NCBI GenBank assembly: GCA_903901015.1
Contig: CAIUPH010000004.1
Coordinates: 100,219-164,218, forward strand
Direction: 5' to 3'
Origin: Candidatus Bathyarchaeota archaeon
Lineage (GTDB): Archaea; Thermoproteota; Bathyarchaeia; Bathyarchaeales; Bathycorpusculaceae
Length of the DNA stretch: 64,000 nucleotides
This document shows positions 34,249 to 42,579 of this stretch, one piece after another. The notes below the pieces were generated by a model, which was given only the letters and a program-made list of their open reading frames with translations, searched no databases and was not told the origin of the DNA. The position numbers were made by a program, and so were the translations under genes. Each line of letters opens with the position of its first letter. Within the stretch, counting starts at the first letter, position 1.

Positions 34249-35016
34249 TTACGCGTCTGGGTTTTGGGCGGATGAAGGCTCTCTTTGGAAGTAGTATTTC
34301 AGCGGACTCGGCGGTTTCACTTCAGCGGGCTTTGGTTTCTCAGGCTCAGGTTGCTTCTCCGTTTCTTTTTTTGTTTCCAGCAATTTCTCCGTGCACAACT
34401 TCGCTTCGTCGCCTCTGCCTAATTTAGTCAATAGCACCCCTTTTATTATCAAGGCTTCCGTGAAATCGGATTTTAACCTTAAGGCTTGCTCGATGAAATC
34501 AAGTGCTTTTTGGTATTCGCCCTTGTTTGCAAGGGTTACTCCGATTAAATAGTGGATTTGTGGGTTGTTGGGTTTCTGTTTTAGTAGGTCGTTGTAGCAT
34601 TTTTGGGCGTCTTCAAACTTTTTTTGTTTCTGATAGAAAGTTGCCAAACTTAAATACAGATACATGTTGTCTGGGTCCAACTCGATTGCTTTAACCTCGC
34701 ATTCGGCTGCTTGGTCAAATCGACTCAGCATGCTGTATGTGGCGCCCTTCAGATGCCACGCGTTTGCGCTGCGGGGATCTACTTCGAGTATTTTGTCGTA
34801 GCATTTCAGCGATTCAACACATCTGCCCAACTGACCCAAGATTACTCCCTTCATGAGCCATGCATCAACATAGTTTTCTTGAAGTTTTATGGCTTCATCA
34901 ATTGATGTCAAAGCGCTTTCGAATTTACCTTGGTTTTTATAGGAAATTGCCTCTTTAAGCTTAACCGCAGCGTCAAAGTGCGTTGACGGTTTATTCTCTG
35001 ATTCGTTTGTAACCAT
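34249..35016 (-). CDS. tetratricopeptide-repeat protein
   Basis: 255 aa made of about six TPR units from residue 25 on, each with the spacing of small-large-small residues (for example AWLMKGVILGQLGRCVESLKCYDKIL and AWHLKGATYSMLSRFDQAAECEVKAI). The C-terminal 35 residues are low complexity, rich in proline, lysine and glutamate. A protein-interaction scaffold. ATG 35016 follows GAAGGT. Confidence 0.82.
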   Translation of the reverse strand: MVTNESENKPSTHFDAAVKLKEAISYKNQGKFESALTSIDEAIKLQENYVDAWLMKGVILGQLGRCVESLKCYDKILEVDPRSANAWHLKGATYSMLSRFDQAAECEVKAIELDPDNMYLYLSLATFYQKQKKFEDAQKCYNDLLKQKPNNPQIHYLIGVTLANKGEYQKALDFIEQALRLKSDFTEALIIKGVLLTKLGRGDEAKLCTEKLLETKKETEKQPEPEKPKPAEVKPPSPLKYYFQREPSSAQNPDA

Positions 35017-35236
35017 TACCTTCAAACCTCAAGTGGAACTTTTGTAGCCCATTTGATTAACGCTTGAAACTTCATTTATAATTAATCGCCTTGAAAACTA
35101 CAAAAGATTTGCTTGGGCACTAGTGTTTTTTTGGGAATTTGTATATTCTGCGGCTTTTAATTCAAATGAAACATGGAGGGCTCCCTCTATTCTCGAAGCT
35201 GGATTCACTTTAATTTAAATAGCTAGATTAATCCTG

Positions 35237-35325
35237 AACTCGGCTTTTCTGTGGGGGAAACGCCGCAACCTGAGTTAAACCGAAACGTGTTCGGCAGCTA
35301 ATTTAAAAACAAACTCTTTTTAATG
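35237..35325 (+). ncRNA. candidate small structured RNA
   Basis: In the 350-bp gap before the kinase gene. Two hairpins in a row: AACTC...GAGTT enclosing CGGC/GCCG (35237-35276) and CCGAA/TTCGG with a five-base loop (35280-35294). A TATA-like TTTAAATAG lies 20-25 bp before and a T5 run at 35321-35325 after. A second TATA-like AATTTAAAAAC nearer the kinase gene suggests the RNA is its own unit. Confidence 0.4.
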
Positions 35326-35365
35326 CAGACGATTGCTAATATGAAACCAAAAAAGGGTACTTAAC

Positions 35366-35932
35366 GTGAACGTTGACAAACTAGTTATTGGTTTAGCAGG
35401 GATGCCTGGCTCAGGAAAATCTCTTGTGGTGGAAACTGCACGCGAGCTGGGTTACGCCGTTGTAGCTATGGGCGACGTTGTCAGGCAAGAAACAGCCAAA
35501 TGCGGTTTAGAGCCAACGCCGCAGAACGTTGGAAAAGTCATGTTGAAACTACGTGCTGAAGGCGGAAACTACTTTATAGCCCAAAAATGCATCCCAAAAA
35601 TTGAGGAGCAAAAAAGCCCCAAAGTTTTCATCGATGGAGTGCGAAGCCTATTCGAAGTTGACATTTTCAAGGAACATTTTACAAAGTTTACCCTTGTGGC
35701 TGTGCATGCGCCGCCAGAAGTCAGGTTTACTCGTTTATCCCGTCGGGGGCGAAGCGATGATCCACCTAACTGGGCGGTTTTTCACGAGCGGGACATGCGG
35801 GAGTTGGGCGTTGGCTTGGGAAATACCATCGCTATGGCAGAGAAAATACTGATTAACGACAACAGCGTGGAACACTTTAAAATTCAAGTTAAAGATAATT
35901 TAGAGAGGATTGAGCGGAAATGGTTGAAGTAA
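35366..35932 (+). CDS. UPF0200-type P-loop nucleotide kinase-like protein
   Basis: 188 aa. Walker A GMPGSGKS near residue 12, then DVVRQET and FIDGVRSLFEVDIF as in dephospho-CoA-kinase-like archaeal proteins of UPF0200. The LSRRGRSDDP lid arginines point to phosphoryl transfer. The archaeal dephospho-CoA kinase proper is a different family, so the substrate is not known. Overlaps the UPF0201 gene by 13 bp; these two families are often neighbours in archaea. Confidence 0.8.
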   Translation: MNVDKLVIGLAGMPGSGKSLVVETARELGYAVVAMGDVVRQETAKCGLEPTPQNVGKVMLKLRAEGGNYFIAQKCIPKIEEQKSPKVFIDGVRSLFEVDIFKEHFTKFTLVAVHAPPEVRFTRLSRRGRSDDPPNWAVFHERDMRELGVGLGNTIAMAEKILINDNSVEHFKIQVKDNLERIERKWLK

Positions 35933-36318
35933 CAGTTTTTGTTGAAGCTGAAATATACCCCACAGAGAACGAAGACAGCGTTAAGGTAGCTGTCAACAAC
36001 TTTCTAAGCGACGCCACAACAACTATCAAACCCTGCGGTAAAGGCAGCACCCTAACCGCGGTGGCTAAGGGACAAAATTCACTGCTTAACCTGCGCAACA
36101 TGCTGCGCAACGACAGAATCCGCGACGCATCAAGAAGACTGCTCTTCAAATCCATCCGAGGAACAATGATTAGTTTCTGCCTGAATAAGCAGGTGGCTTT
36201 TTCGGGGCATGTTTCTTTCTCCGAGGAAACTGCTGAATCGCCGCTTGGACCCATAAAAGTCAACATTGAAACCGATAATCCAGAGGAGCTTATCGATTGG
36301 TTAGCGGAAAAAACTTAG
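35920..36318 (+). CDS. UPF0201 RNA-binding-like protein
   Basis: 132 aa. Starts VTVFVEAEIYPTENEDSVKVAVNNF and has the internal LRNMLRNDRIRDASRR stretch and FLNKQVAF region typical of UPF0201/COG1931, a small archaeal family related to ribosomal L5-like folds. Coupled to the kinase gene by overlap. Exact role unknown, presumed RNA-binding. Confidence 0.75.
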   Translation: MVEVTVFVEAEIYPTENEDSVKVAVNNFLSDATTTIKPCGKGSTLTAVAKGQNSLLNLRNMLRNDRIRDASRRLLFKSIRGTMISFCLNKQVAFSGHVSFSEETAESPLGPIKVNIETDNPEELIDWLAEKT

Positions 36319-36332
36319 CGGGAAGATAGGGT

Positions 36333-37352
36333 TTGGCTGAAAGGGCATCGGTGACTAAGTGCGGCGCGGTTTTGTTAGGTGACAGTGTTGCCTGCGACGC
36401 CTTTGACGCTTCAAGACCCCTGCGTGTGGTTACACATGCCCATGCAGACCACCTTTATGGATTAAAAAGCAGCCTAAAACACTGCGAAAAAGTTTTAATG
36501 ACTAAAGCCACCCGAGACCTCACAGAAACCCTCAACGACTCAATCAAACTCAAGGGTTCACCAACGGTAAAGACCCTCGAATATGGTAAAATCCTCAAGT
36601 ACAAAGACGAAAAAATTAGCCTCCTCAAAGCCGACCACATCCTGGGTGCCGCACAGGTTCTGGTGGAGGATGTAGGGGGAATACGGATTGTCTGGTCGGG
36701 GGATTTCAGGCTGGAAGGCACACAGGCAGTTGACTGCGACGTTTTAGTTGTTGAAGCAACGTATGGGAGTCCATCGTGCAGGCGCAACTTCGACGTTGAC
36801 GTACGCGAACTCTTGGTCTCCATGATTGAGAGTCGTCTGCGGGGCGGCGCGGTGTATGTGTTCGGTTACCATGGCAAACTCCAAGAGGTCATGCAGATTC
36901 TTCGGGATGCAGATGTTGCGGTGCCGTTCGTTATGCCTGAACGAGTCTATGAAGTTACCAAGGTATGTGAGCATCATGGCATGCGTCTGGGTTGCCTGTC
37001 GCTTTCCACTGATAATGAAGGAAAAGAACTTTTAGACGGTAACTTGCCCTGCGTCGCATTCTACCACATGAACCAGCGCCAGCATGTGGGTTTGCGTAAT
37101 GCGCGGATTTGCGTGAGCGGCTGGGAGTTTCGTTCGCCCTGCCGACAAATCGGCGACCGCGAACACTTGGTGGCGCTTAGCGACCACTCCGATTTTGACG
37201 GGTTAATCGAATACGTGAAACGCTCCAAAGCCAAACAGGTAATCACCGACAACTACCGAAGCAACGGCGACGCGTTAGCCCGTGAAATCAACAAGCGCCT
37301 AGGCGTTTGTGCCGTCGCTATGCCACGACGCAACGGTCAAACTACCCTGTAA
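36333..37352 (+). CDS. metallo-beta-lactamase-fold exonuclease-like protein
   Basis: 339 aa. HAHADH near residue 33 is the zinc-binding HxHxDH motif; ADHILGAAQVLVE, VWSGDFRLEGTQ and VVEATYG complete the CPSF/SNM1-type nuclease core. The C-terminal SDHSDFDGLIEYVKRSKAKQVI is the third motif of mRNA 3'-end and DNA-repair nucleases. TTG 36333 is used for lack of ATG; a GTG at 36351 is an alternative. Likely an RNA or DNA nuclease in the same operon as the UPF0201 gene, 14 bp upstream. Confidence 0.75.
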   Translation: MAERASVTKCGAVLLGDSVACDAFDASRPLRVVTHAHADHLYGLKSSLKHCEKVLMTKATRDLTETLNDSIKLKGSPTVKTLEYGKILKYKDEKISLLKADHILGAAQVLVEDVGGIRIVWSGDFRLEGTQAVDCDVLVVEATYGSPSCRRNFDVDVRELLVSMIESRLRGGAVYVFGYHGKLQEVMQILRDADVAVPFVMPERVYEVTKVCEHHGMRLGCLSLSTDNEGKELLDGNLPCVAFYHMNQRQHVGLRNARICVSGWEFRSPCRQIGDREHLVALSDHSDFDGLIEYVKRSKAKQVITDNYRSNGDALAREINKRLGVCAVAMPRRNGQTTL

Positions 37353-37427
37353 GCTCAATGTTTTATGCTCTGGGTTGGTTAAAGTTTAAAAGCCAAAAGC
37401 CAAACAGTCACATGCAAGTGAAATAGA

Positions 37428-38699
37428 ATGGCTAAGTCATCTGTAATTTCAGGCTTCTACAAGCTACCGCCCAAAGAGCGGTTGGCAATCATTAAAGATT
37501 TTGCGGGTTTAACCGATGAAGAAGTAGGTTTACTTGAGAACACTGGTTCTTTGCCCATGGATGTGGCTGATCACATGGTTGAAAACGTCATCGGCGTCTT
37601 CCCCGAGCCAATGGGAATAGGCGTTAACTTCCAGATAAACGGCAAAGACTACCTTATCCCTATGGCGACAGAGGAGCCAAGCGTAATCGCAGCCGCCAGC
37701 TACGCCGCCAAGATGGTTCGCGACGGCGGAGGCTTCCACACCAGCAGCACAGCGCCTATAATGATTGGGCAAATTCAGCTTGTCAAACTCAAAGACGCCA
37801 AAGCCGCTAAAAAACAGGTCTTAGACGCTAAAGCTGAACTTCTAAAGAAAGCCAACGACCAAGACCCCGTTCTCAACTCGTTTGGCGGAGGAGCCAAAGA
37901 CCTCGACGCCAGAGTCATCGAAACCACCATGGGGCAAATGCTTATCGTGCACTTGTTTGTTGACTGCCGCGATGCAATGGGCGCCAACGCTGTTAACACG
38001 ATGGCGGAAGCAATCGCGCCGCAAATAGAGCAGCTCACCGGCGGCCACGTTTACCTCCGAATTATCTCTAACTTAGCCGTTAAACGCCTCGCGAAAGCAT
38101 GGTGCACCGTGCCCAAGGAAGCGTTGGGCGGAGAAGCAGTAGTTGAAGGTATCGCATACGCCTCAGCATTCGCAGCCGCTGACCCATACCGCGCAGCCAC
38201 CCACAACAAGGGCGCCATGAACGGCATCATCGCTGTCATCTTAGCTACGGGCAACGACCACCGCGCCATCGAAGCCGGCGGACACGCCTACGCAGCATTC
38301 AACGGACCCTACACAACCTTCTCAAACTGGGTCCAGAACAAAAACGGCGACTTAGAAGGCTCAATCGAGTTACCCATGGCAGTCGGCTTAATCGGCGGCG
38401 CAGTAAAAACCCACCCCCTCGCCAGAATCGCAATGAAAATCCTCGCCGTCAAATCCGCCAACGAATTCGGAGAAGTCCTCGCCGCAGTAGGATTAGCCCA
38501 AAATCTCGCAGCTCTACGCGCACTCTCAAGCGAAGGCATCCAGCGCGGCCACATGTCGCTGCATGCAAGAAACATCGCTGTCACCGCAGGTGCAAAGGAC
38601 AAAATGGTTGATTTAGTCGCGGAGCGCATGGTTAAAGAACGCAAAGTCCGCGTTGACCGAGCCAAAGAAATCCTTGAAGAACTAACCAAGAAACAATAG
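37428..38699 (+). CDS. hmgA: HMG-CoA reductase, class II
   Basis: 423 aa. Reduces HMG-CoA to mevalonate, the entry step of isoprenoid lipid synthesis. The signature CRDAMGANAVNTM, MATEEPSVIAA and GHMSLHARNIA (catalytic histidine) identify it. Length and the N-terminal SGFYKLPPKERL match the class II (Pseudomonas-type) enzymes rather than the class I form of most archaea. Class II enzymes also occur in Archaeoglobus and relatives, and were probably acquired from bacteria. Confidence 0.92.
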   Translation: MAKSSVISGFYKLPPKERLAIIKDFAGLTDEEVGLLENTGSLPMDVADHMVENVIGVFPEPMGIGVNFQINGKDYLIPMATEEPSVIAAASYAAKMVRDGGGFHTSSTAPIMIGQIQLVKLKDAKAAKKQVLDAKAELLKKANDQDPVLNSFGGGAKDLDARVIETTMGQMLIVHLFVDCRDAMGANAVNTMAEAIAPQIEQLTGGHVYLRIISNLAVKRLAKAWCTVPKEALGGEAVVEGIAYASAFAAADPYRAATHNKGAMNGIIAVILATGNDHRAIEAGGHAYAAFNGPYTTFSNWVQNKNGDLEGSIELPMAVGLIGGAVKTHPLARIAMKILAVKSANEFGEVLAAVGLAQNLAALRALSSEGIQRGHMSLHARNIAVTAGAKDKMVDLVAERMVKERKVRVDRAKEILEELTKKQ

Positions 38700-38763
38700 T
38701 TCTTTCCCGCAATTTTTTTCTTTTTTTGTTTTAGCACTGATTTTTAATATTCTAATGGGTGGT

Positions 38764-38899
38764 TGGTTTTGAGCCAATACTGACCTACCCCCTATAGGTT
38801 TCAACATAGAACCTCTAATAGGCTCCAAATATGTTCGTGGCGCATAGCCTCCCCTCTATAGGTCCTGTGCATACCCTTGGATATTAGGATCCAAATATG
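38764..38899 (-). repeat. dispersed repeat family A, two tandem units
   Basis: Read on the minus strand, two units follow each other: CATATTTGGATCCTAATA with CCTATAGAGGGGAGG, then CATATTTGGAGCCTATTA with AAACCTATAGGGGGTAGG and TCAGTATTGG. The end of the second unit matches the end of copy 1 at 15972 (AAAACCA). Lies after hmgA in a 580-bp gene-poor stretch. Confidence 0.72.
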
Positions 38900-38982
38900 C
38901 CACTGAAAACGAGTTAGTGGTGGTAACCGTGCAATCACATAAACTAATATGCCCTTACGAAAACAGATTTTTGAGTCAAAAA

Positions 38983-39145
38983 ATGAACACACAAGTCGCC
39001 TATTCAACTCAAACATCAAAAACTGTACCCCAAACCCTAGAAGCCCCTAACGGAGGCTCTCAAACAACGCGGCTTTGGCGACCTAAAAGAACTCGCCCAG
39101 CACGTTGAACACCACCTAAAAGAAGCCCTCAACGCTGCCGTTTAA
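38983..39145 (+). pseudogene. possible frameshifted small gene remnant
   Basis: An ATG frame (MNTQVAYSTQ) stays open for about 30 codons, and an overlapping frame then encodes the protein-like helix LKELAQHVEHHLKEALNAAV before a TAA at 39145. One or two bases gained or lost near 39045 would join them. No homolog recognised, and the reading is uncertain. The other bases of 38900-39275 show nothing else I can name. Confidence 0.33.
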
Positions 39146-39275
39146 CTAAACTAAAAGACCGATTTTTACTCTTACAAATAATAGCATTCAAACTGCAAAG
39201 GCATCAGGTCAGTAATTCTTCATGGGAATGTTTTAATTGTTTAGGGCTTTTAACCAGATAAGCAGGTCTTCGAAA

Positions 39276-41048
39276 TTGAGCACTGAAGCTAAATGTTCCA
39301 AACCAGCATGCGACAAATTCGTTGCAGTTAACGAGTTAGCTAAGCGTAGGGGGTTTTTCTGGCCGTCTTTTGAGATTTACGGTGGAAGCGGCGGCTTCGT
39401 AACTTACGGTCCGCTCGGCTCGCGTCTGAAGCAGAATGTTGAGGCAAAACTGCGGGAATTATTCGTTAAGAAAATAGGGATTTACGAGATGGAGAATTCG
39501 GTGATTGCGCCGGGCAAAGTTTTCGAGGCTTCAGGTCACGTTGACCATTTTAAGGAGCCGATGGTGGAATGCCAAAACTGCCATCAACGCTTCCGCGCAG
39601 ACCATTTGCTTGAGGAAAAAGGAATTAGCAGTGCTGAAGCAGAGAAAATGACTCTTGAAGAGGTTGCGAAGGAAATTGAGGTTCACAGCGTTGTTTGTCC
39701 CGACTGCAAAGGCAAATTCGGCGCACCCACACGCTACTTAACCATGTTCCAAACCACGATTGGGCCATATTCGGGCGCGGTTGGATATGGCAGACCCGAA
39801 GCGGCACAGAACATTTTCGTGGAGTTCAACAGGCTCTACACGACTGCTCGGGAACGGTTGCCTTTTGGCTGCATCCAGATTGGGCATGCATTGCGCAACG
39901 AGATTTCACCACGCCAAGGTTTAATTCGGCTCAGAGAATTCACAATTGCAGATTTAGAGTTTTTCTTCGACCCTGAAGAACCAGCCTGCGATAAACTTGC
40001 TGACGTAGAAAATGAGGTTTTACCCATCTTGCTGTGCGAGACACGGCTCAAAGAATGCGAAGACGTAACCAACTTCACCGTCAGCGAAGCCCTTGACAAA
40101 AAAATCATCCGCTCCGAATGGCAAGCCTTCTTCATGGCACAGGCCAAACGCCTCCTCACCGAACTCGGCGTCCCCGCGGATAAACAGCGTTTCATAGAAA
40201 AACTCACATGGGAAAAAGCCCATTACAGCAGCCAGAGCTTCGATCAGGAAGTTCTCGTTGACCGCTGGGGCTGGGTGGAAGTTTCAGGTCATGCTTACCG
40301 CACCGACTTCGACTTGAGCTGCCATATGAAAGCCAGCGGCGTAGACATGACGGTTTACAAGGAATACGCATCTCCAGTCGAGAAGGAAGAGCTAACAGTG
40401 AAGCCCCTGATGGCTAAGCTTGGTCCAATCTACAAGGGCGACGCAGGGAAAGTTGCGGCGGAGCTCGCCAAGGTTCCAGCGCAGGAAATCGCAGATACCA
40501 TGAAGAAAGACGGCAGTTTCATGGCAGGGAACTATCAGGTTTTACCCGAACAGGTGGATATCAGCATGCAGAAAACCATCGTGCGGGGAACACGTTTTGT
40601 GCCCCATGTTGTGGAACCCAGTTTTGGCTCAGACAGACTTTTCTACGTGGCGATGGAATACGCCTACAACGTGAAAGACGACCGTGTAGTCATGAGTTTT
40701 CCACGCAGTATCGCGCCAATCCAAGTTGGCGTTTATCCATTGATGGGCAAAGACGGCTTAGACACTAAAGCCAAAGAAGTCCAAAAACTACTGGTAAGTG
40801 AAGGTTTCATGACGGAGTACGATGAAACAGGCTCCATCGGCAGACGCTACGCACGCGCCGACGAAGCAGGCATACAACTCGGCATCACAATCGACTACGA
40901 CACCTTAAGCGACGGCACAGTAACCATCCGCGACCGCGACAGCTGGCAGCAAATCCGCATCCAAATCAAAGAACTGCCCACAAAACTACACGAGTACTTC
41001 CAGGAAAAACTAAACTTTGAACAATTAGGAAGCGTTATCAAAAGTTAA
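39276..41048 (+). CDS. glyS: glycyl-tRNA synthetase (archaeal/eukaryotic type)
   Basis: About 590 aa. Class II alpha2 enzyme: RRGFFWPSFEIYGGSGGFVTYGPLG at the start, zinc-ribbon-like CQNCHQRF and CPDCKGKF insert (residues about 105-155), motif 2 ALRNEISPRQGLIRLREFT, SGHAYRTDFDLSCH, and motif 3 VVEPSFGSDRLFYVA. The C-terminal anticodon domain runs from QVGVYPLMGKDGL. TTG 39276 follows AGGT by eight bases; TTG 39237 would extend the protein by 13 residues. Confidence 0.93.
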   Translation: MSTEAKCSKPACDKFVAVNELAKRRGFFWPSFEIYGGSGGFVTYGPLGSRLKQNVEAKLRELFVKKIGIYEMENSVIAPGKVFEASGHVDHFKEPMVECQNCHQRFRADHLLEEKGISSAEAEKMTLEEVAKEIEVHSVVCPDCKGKFGAPTRYLTMFQTTIGPYSGAVGYGRPEAAQNIFVEFNRLYTTARERLPFGCIQIGHALRNEISPRQGLIRLREFTIADLEFFFDPEEPACDKLADVENEVLPILLCETRLKECEDVTNFTVSEALDKKIIRSEWQAFFMAQAKRLLTELGVPADKQRFIEKLTWEKAHYSSQSFDQEVLVDRWGWVEVSGHAYRTDFDLSCHMKASGVDMTVYKEYASPVEKEELTVKPLMAKLGPIYKGDAGKVAAELAKVPAQEIADTMKKDGSFMAGNYQVLPEQVDISMQKTIVRGTRFVPHVVEPSFGSDRLFYVAMEYAYNVKDDRVVMSFPRSIAPIQVGVYPLMGKDGLDTKAKEVQKLLVSEGFMTEYDETGSIGRRYARADEAGIQLGITIDYDTLSDGTVTIRDRDSWQQIRIQIKELPTKLHEYFQEKLNFEQLGSVIKS

Positions 41049-41125
41049 GTAAATATCTTTTTTAATGCACACACAAATAGGGTACATGATAAAATTAGGG
41101 TTAATTATAGACGAGGCAAACCGGT

Positions 41126-41785
41126 TTGACACTTCCAGCAGAAACAGAAGAGCGCGTTAAGCGTCGAGCGTTAAACGCTTGTCAGGATAACTTACGTAAA
41201 GTAGTGGATGTTTCCAGGAAAATTCCGCAGTTAGTCGAGTTTTTTGCGAGCGGAGACAAAGAAAACACACGCAAACTCCTAAGCGAAGTCCGCACGGGAC
41301 AAGAAGAAGTCATCAAGGCAAGACGCATGGTGTCTCAGGAGCTTGCTGAGATAGGTGCCATCCTGTTTGCGCGCGAAGACTTTCTAAGATTCACCAACCT
41401 GTCCAGCGAAATAGCTGACTTCTCCGAAGGCATCGCATATTACCTCGTCGAAATCATGGAGCACAACTGGGTAATCTCTCCCGACATAAAAAAAGACCTC
41501 CTCAAACTGTCGTTGGCAGTTTTAGATTCGGTGCTTAAGCTCCGCGAAACCATGATGGTCTTGAACTACGGGTCACAGAAAACCCTTGAACGCGCAAAAG
41601 ACGTGGAAATCGCCGAGCGCATCGTCGACGACCAGTACCGCGCCTTAACCATCAAGGTGCTCAGCAGCAAACTCGAAGTCCCAGTCCTCATGTTGCTGCG
41701 CGATGTGTTACAGCTTCTGGAAAACTCCGCGGATAAAGCTGAAGACGCAGCAGACGCAGCCCGCATGCTATCGTTCATAATGTAG
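41126..41785 (+). CDS. PhoU-like DUF47 protein
   Basis: 219 aa, all helical, with the two-repeat pattern of PhoU-like DUF47/TIGR00153 proteins (RKIPQLVEFFASGDKEN and RLKETMMVLN-type segments, EIAERIVDDQYRAL). Members bind metals and often sit beside low-affinity phosphate or metal transporters, but no transporter is next to this one. TTG 41126 follows GAGGCAA. Ten bases upstream of the catalytic tRNA endonuclease gene. Confidence 0.75.
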   Translation: MTLPAETEERVKRRALNACQDNLRKVVDVSRKIPQLVEFFASGDKENTRKLLSEVRTGQEEVIKARRMVSQELAEIGAILFAREDFLRFTNLSSEIADFSEGIAYYLVEIMEHNWVISPDIKKDLLKLSLAVLDSVLKLRETMMVLNYGSQKTLERAKDVEIAERIVDDQYRALTIKVLSSKLEVPVLMLLRDVLQLLENSADKAEDAADAARMLSFIM

Positions 41786-41795
41786 AGCCGCAAAC

Positions 41796-42350
41796 ATGCC
41801 GAAAATCAAGGTTGAACTCATCGAAAACTTCCTTGTAGTGTGGAACCCAAAAGAAGGCTCTGAACTCTACAAAACCGCGTACTACGGCAAACCCGTCGGC
41901 ATCCCTAAACCGAAAATCCCCGAGTTCGACGTGCCCTTGATTTTGGATTTGATGGAGGGTCTCTACCTTGCTGAGGTTGAACGCATCGAAGTCTACGAGA
42001 ACCCCGGCGAAGCACCCGTGAACCTGCGAAAGCTAAGGTTGAAAACCAAACAGCTCTACGAGGGGTTTGAAGAAAAATACGCTGTTTACCATGACCTACG
42101 GGACAGCGGCTTAATTGTTACGCCTGGAATAAAGTTTGGCTGCGACTTCGCTGTGTACAAGTATGGTCCAGGAGTGGAGCATGCCCCTTACATGGTGACC
42201 GTGAAGAAAGCGGGTTCCGACATTTCCGCCACTGAAATTGTGAAGAACGGCAGATTAGCCACGACGGTGCGCAAACGCTTCATAATCGCCGTGCCAGATT
42301 TAGCTTCGAAAGAAATTAAGTATCTCATTTTTAAGTGGTTTAAAGCGTAA
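41796..42350 (+). CDS. endA: tRNA splicing endonuclease, catalytic subunit
   Basis: 184 aa. The C-terminal nuclease domain keeps all three catalytic residues: tyrosine in FAVYKYG, histidine in VEHAPYMV and lysine in TVRKRFIIAVP. It cuts introns from pre-tRNA at bulge-helix-bulge sites. The paralog at 25701 has lost the histidine, so the enzyme is probably a heterotetramer of both. Last gene of a short run with the PhoU-like gene. Confidence 0.88.
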   Translation: MPKIKVELIENFLVVWNPKEGSELYKTAYYGKPVGIPKPKIPEFDVPLILDLMEGLYLAEVERIEVYENPGEAPVNLRKLRLKTKQLYEGFEEKYAVYHDLRDSGLIVTPGIKFGCDFAVYKYGPGVEHAPYMVTVKKAGSDISATEIVKNGRLATTVRKRFIIAVPDLASKEIKYLIFKWFKA

Positions 42351-42383
42351 CTTTTCTGTCATTGTTATGCTTGTTGGCTGTTA

Positions 42384-42551
42384 TTACTTCGATCTCGCCA
42401 TTTTCTTTTCCACCATTCCCGCTGATGCCTTAATTAGCTCCTGCTTCACAGGCTCCTTAACTTGCACTCCCTTAGCTAGGCCGCGTAACAACTCCGTTGG
42501 GTTCTCAACGATGTAATTATCGCTCTTCTTTTGAGCTTTAGTTTTTCCCAT
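42384..42551 (-). CDS. hypothetical small basic protein, 55 aa
   Basis: ATG 42551 gives MGKTKAQKKS; the frame is lysine-rich, then ENPTELLRGLAKGVQVKEPV suggests a helix and a basic tail. No domain recognised. Positioned between the endonuclease gene and the sugar nucleotidyltransferase, 28 bp downstream of the latter on the same strand, so possibly its operon partner. Confidence 0.55.
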   Translation of the reverse strand: MGKTKAQKKSDNYIVENPTELLRGLAKGVQVKEPVKQELIKASAGMVEKKMARSK

Positions 42552-42579
42552 TTTACACAAACTATTTCTCAATTACAAC

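Noticed and set aside
15883-38899. CRISPR array
   Set aside because: The family A units are dispersed and of unequal spacing, with at most two in tandem, and no cas genes are present.
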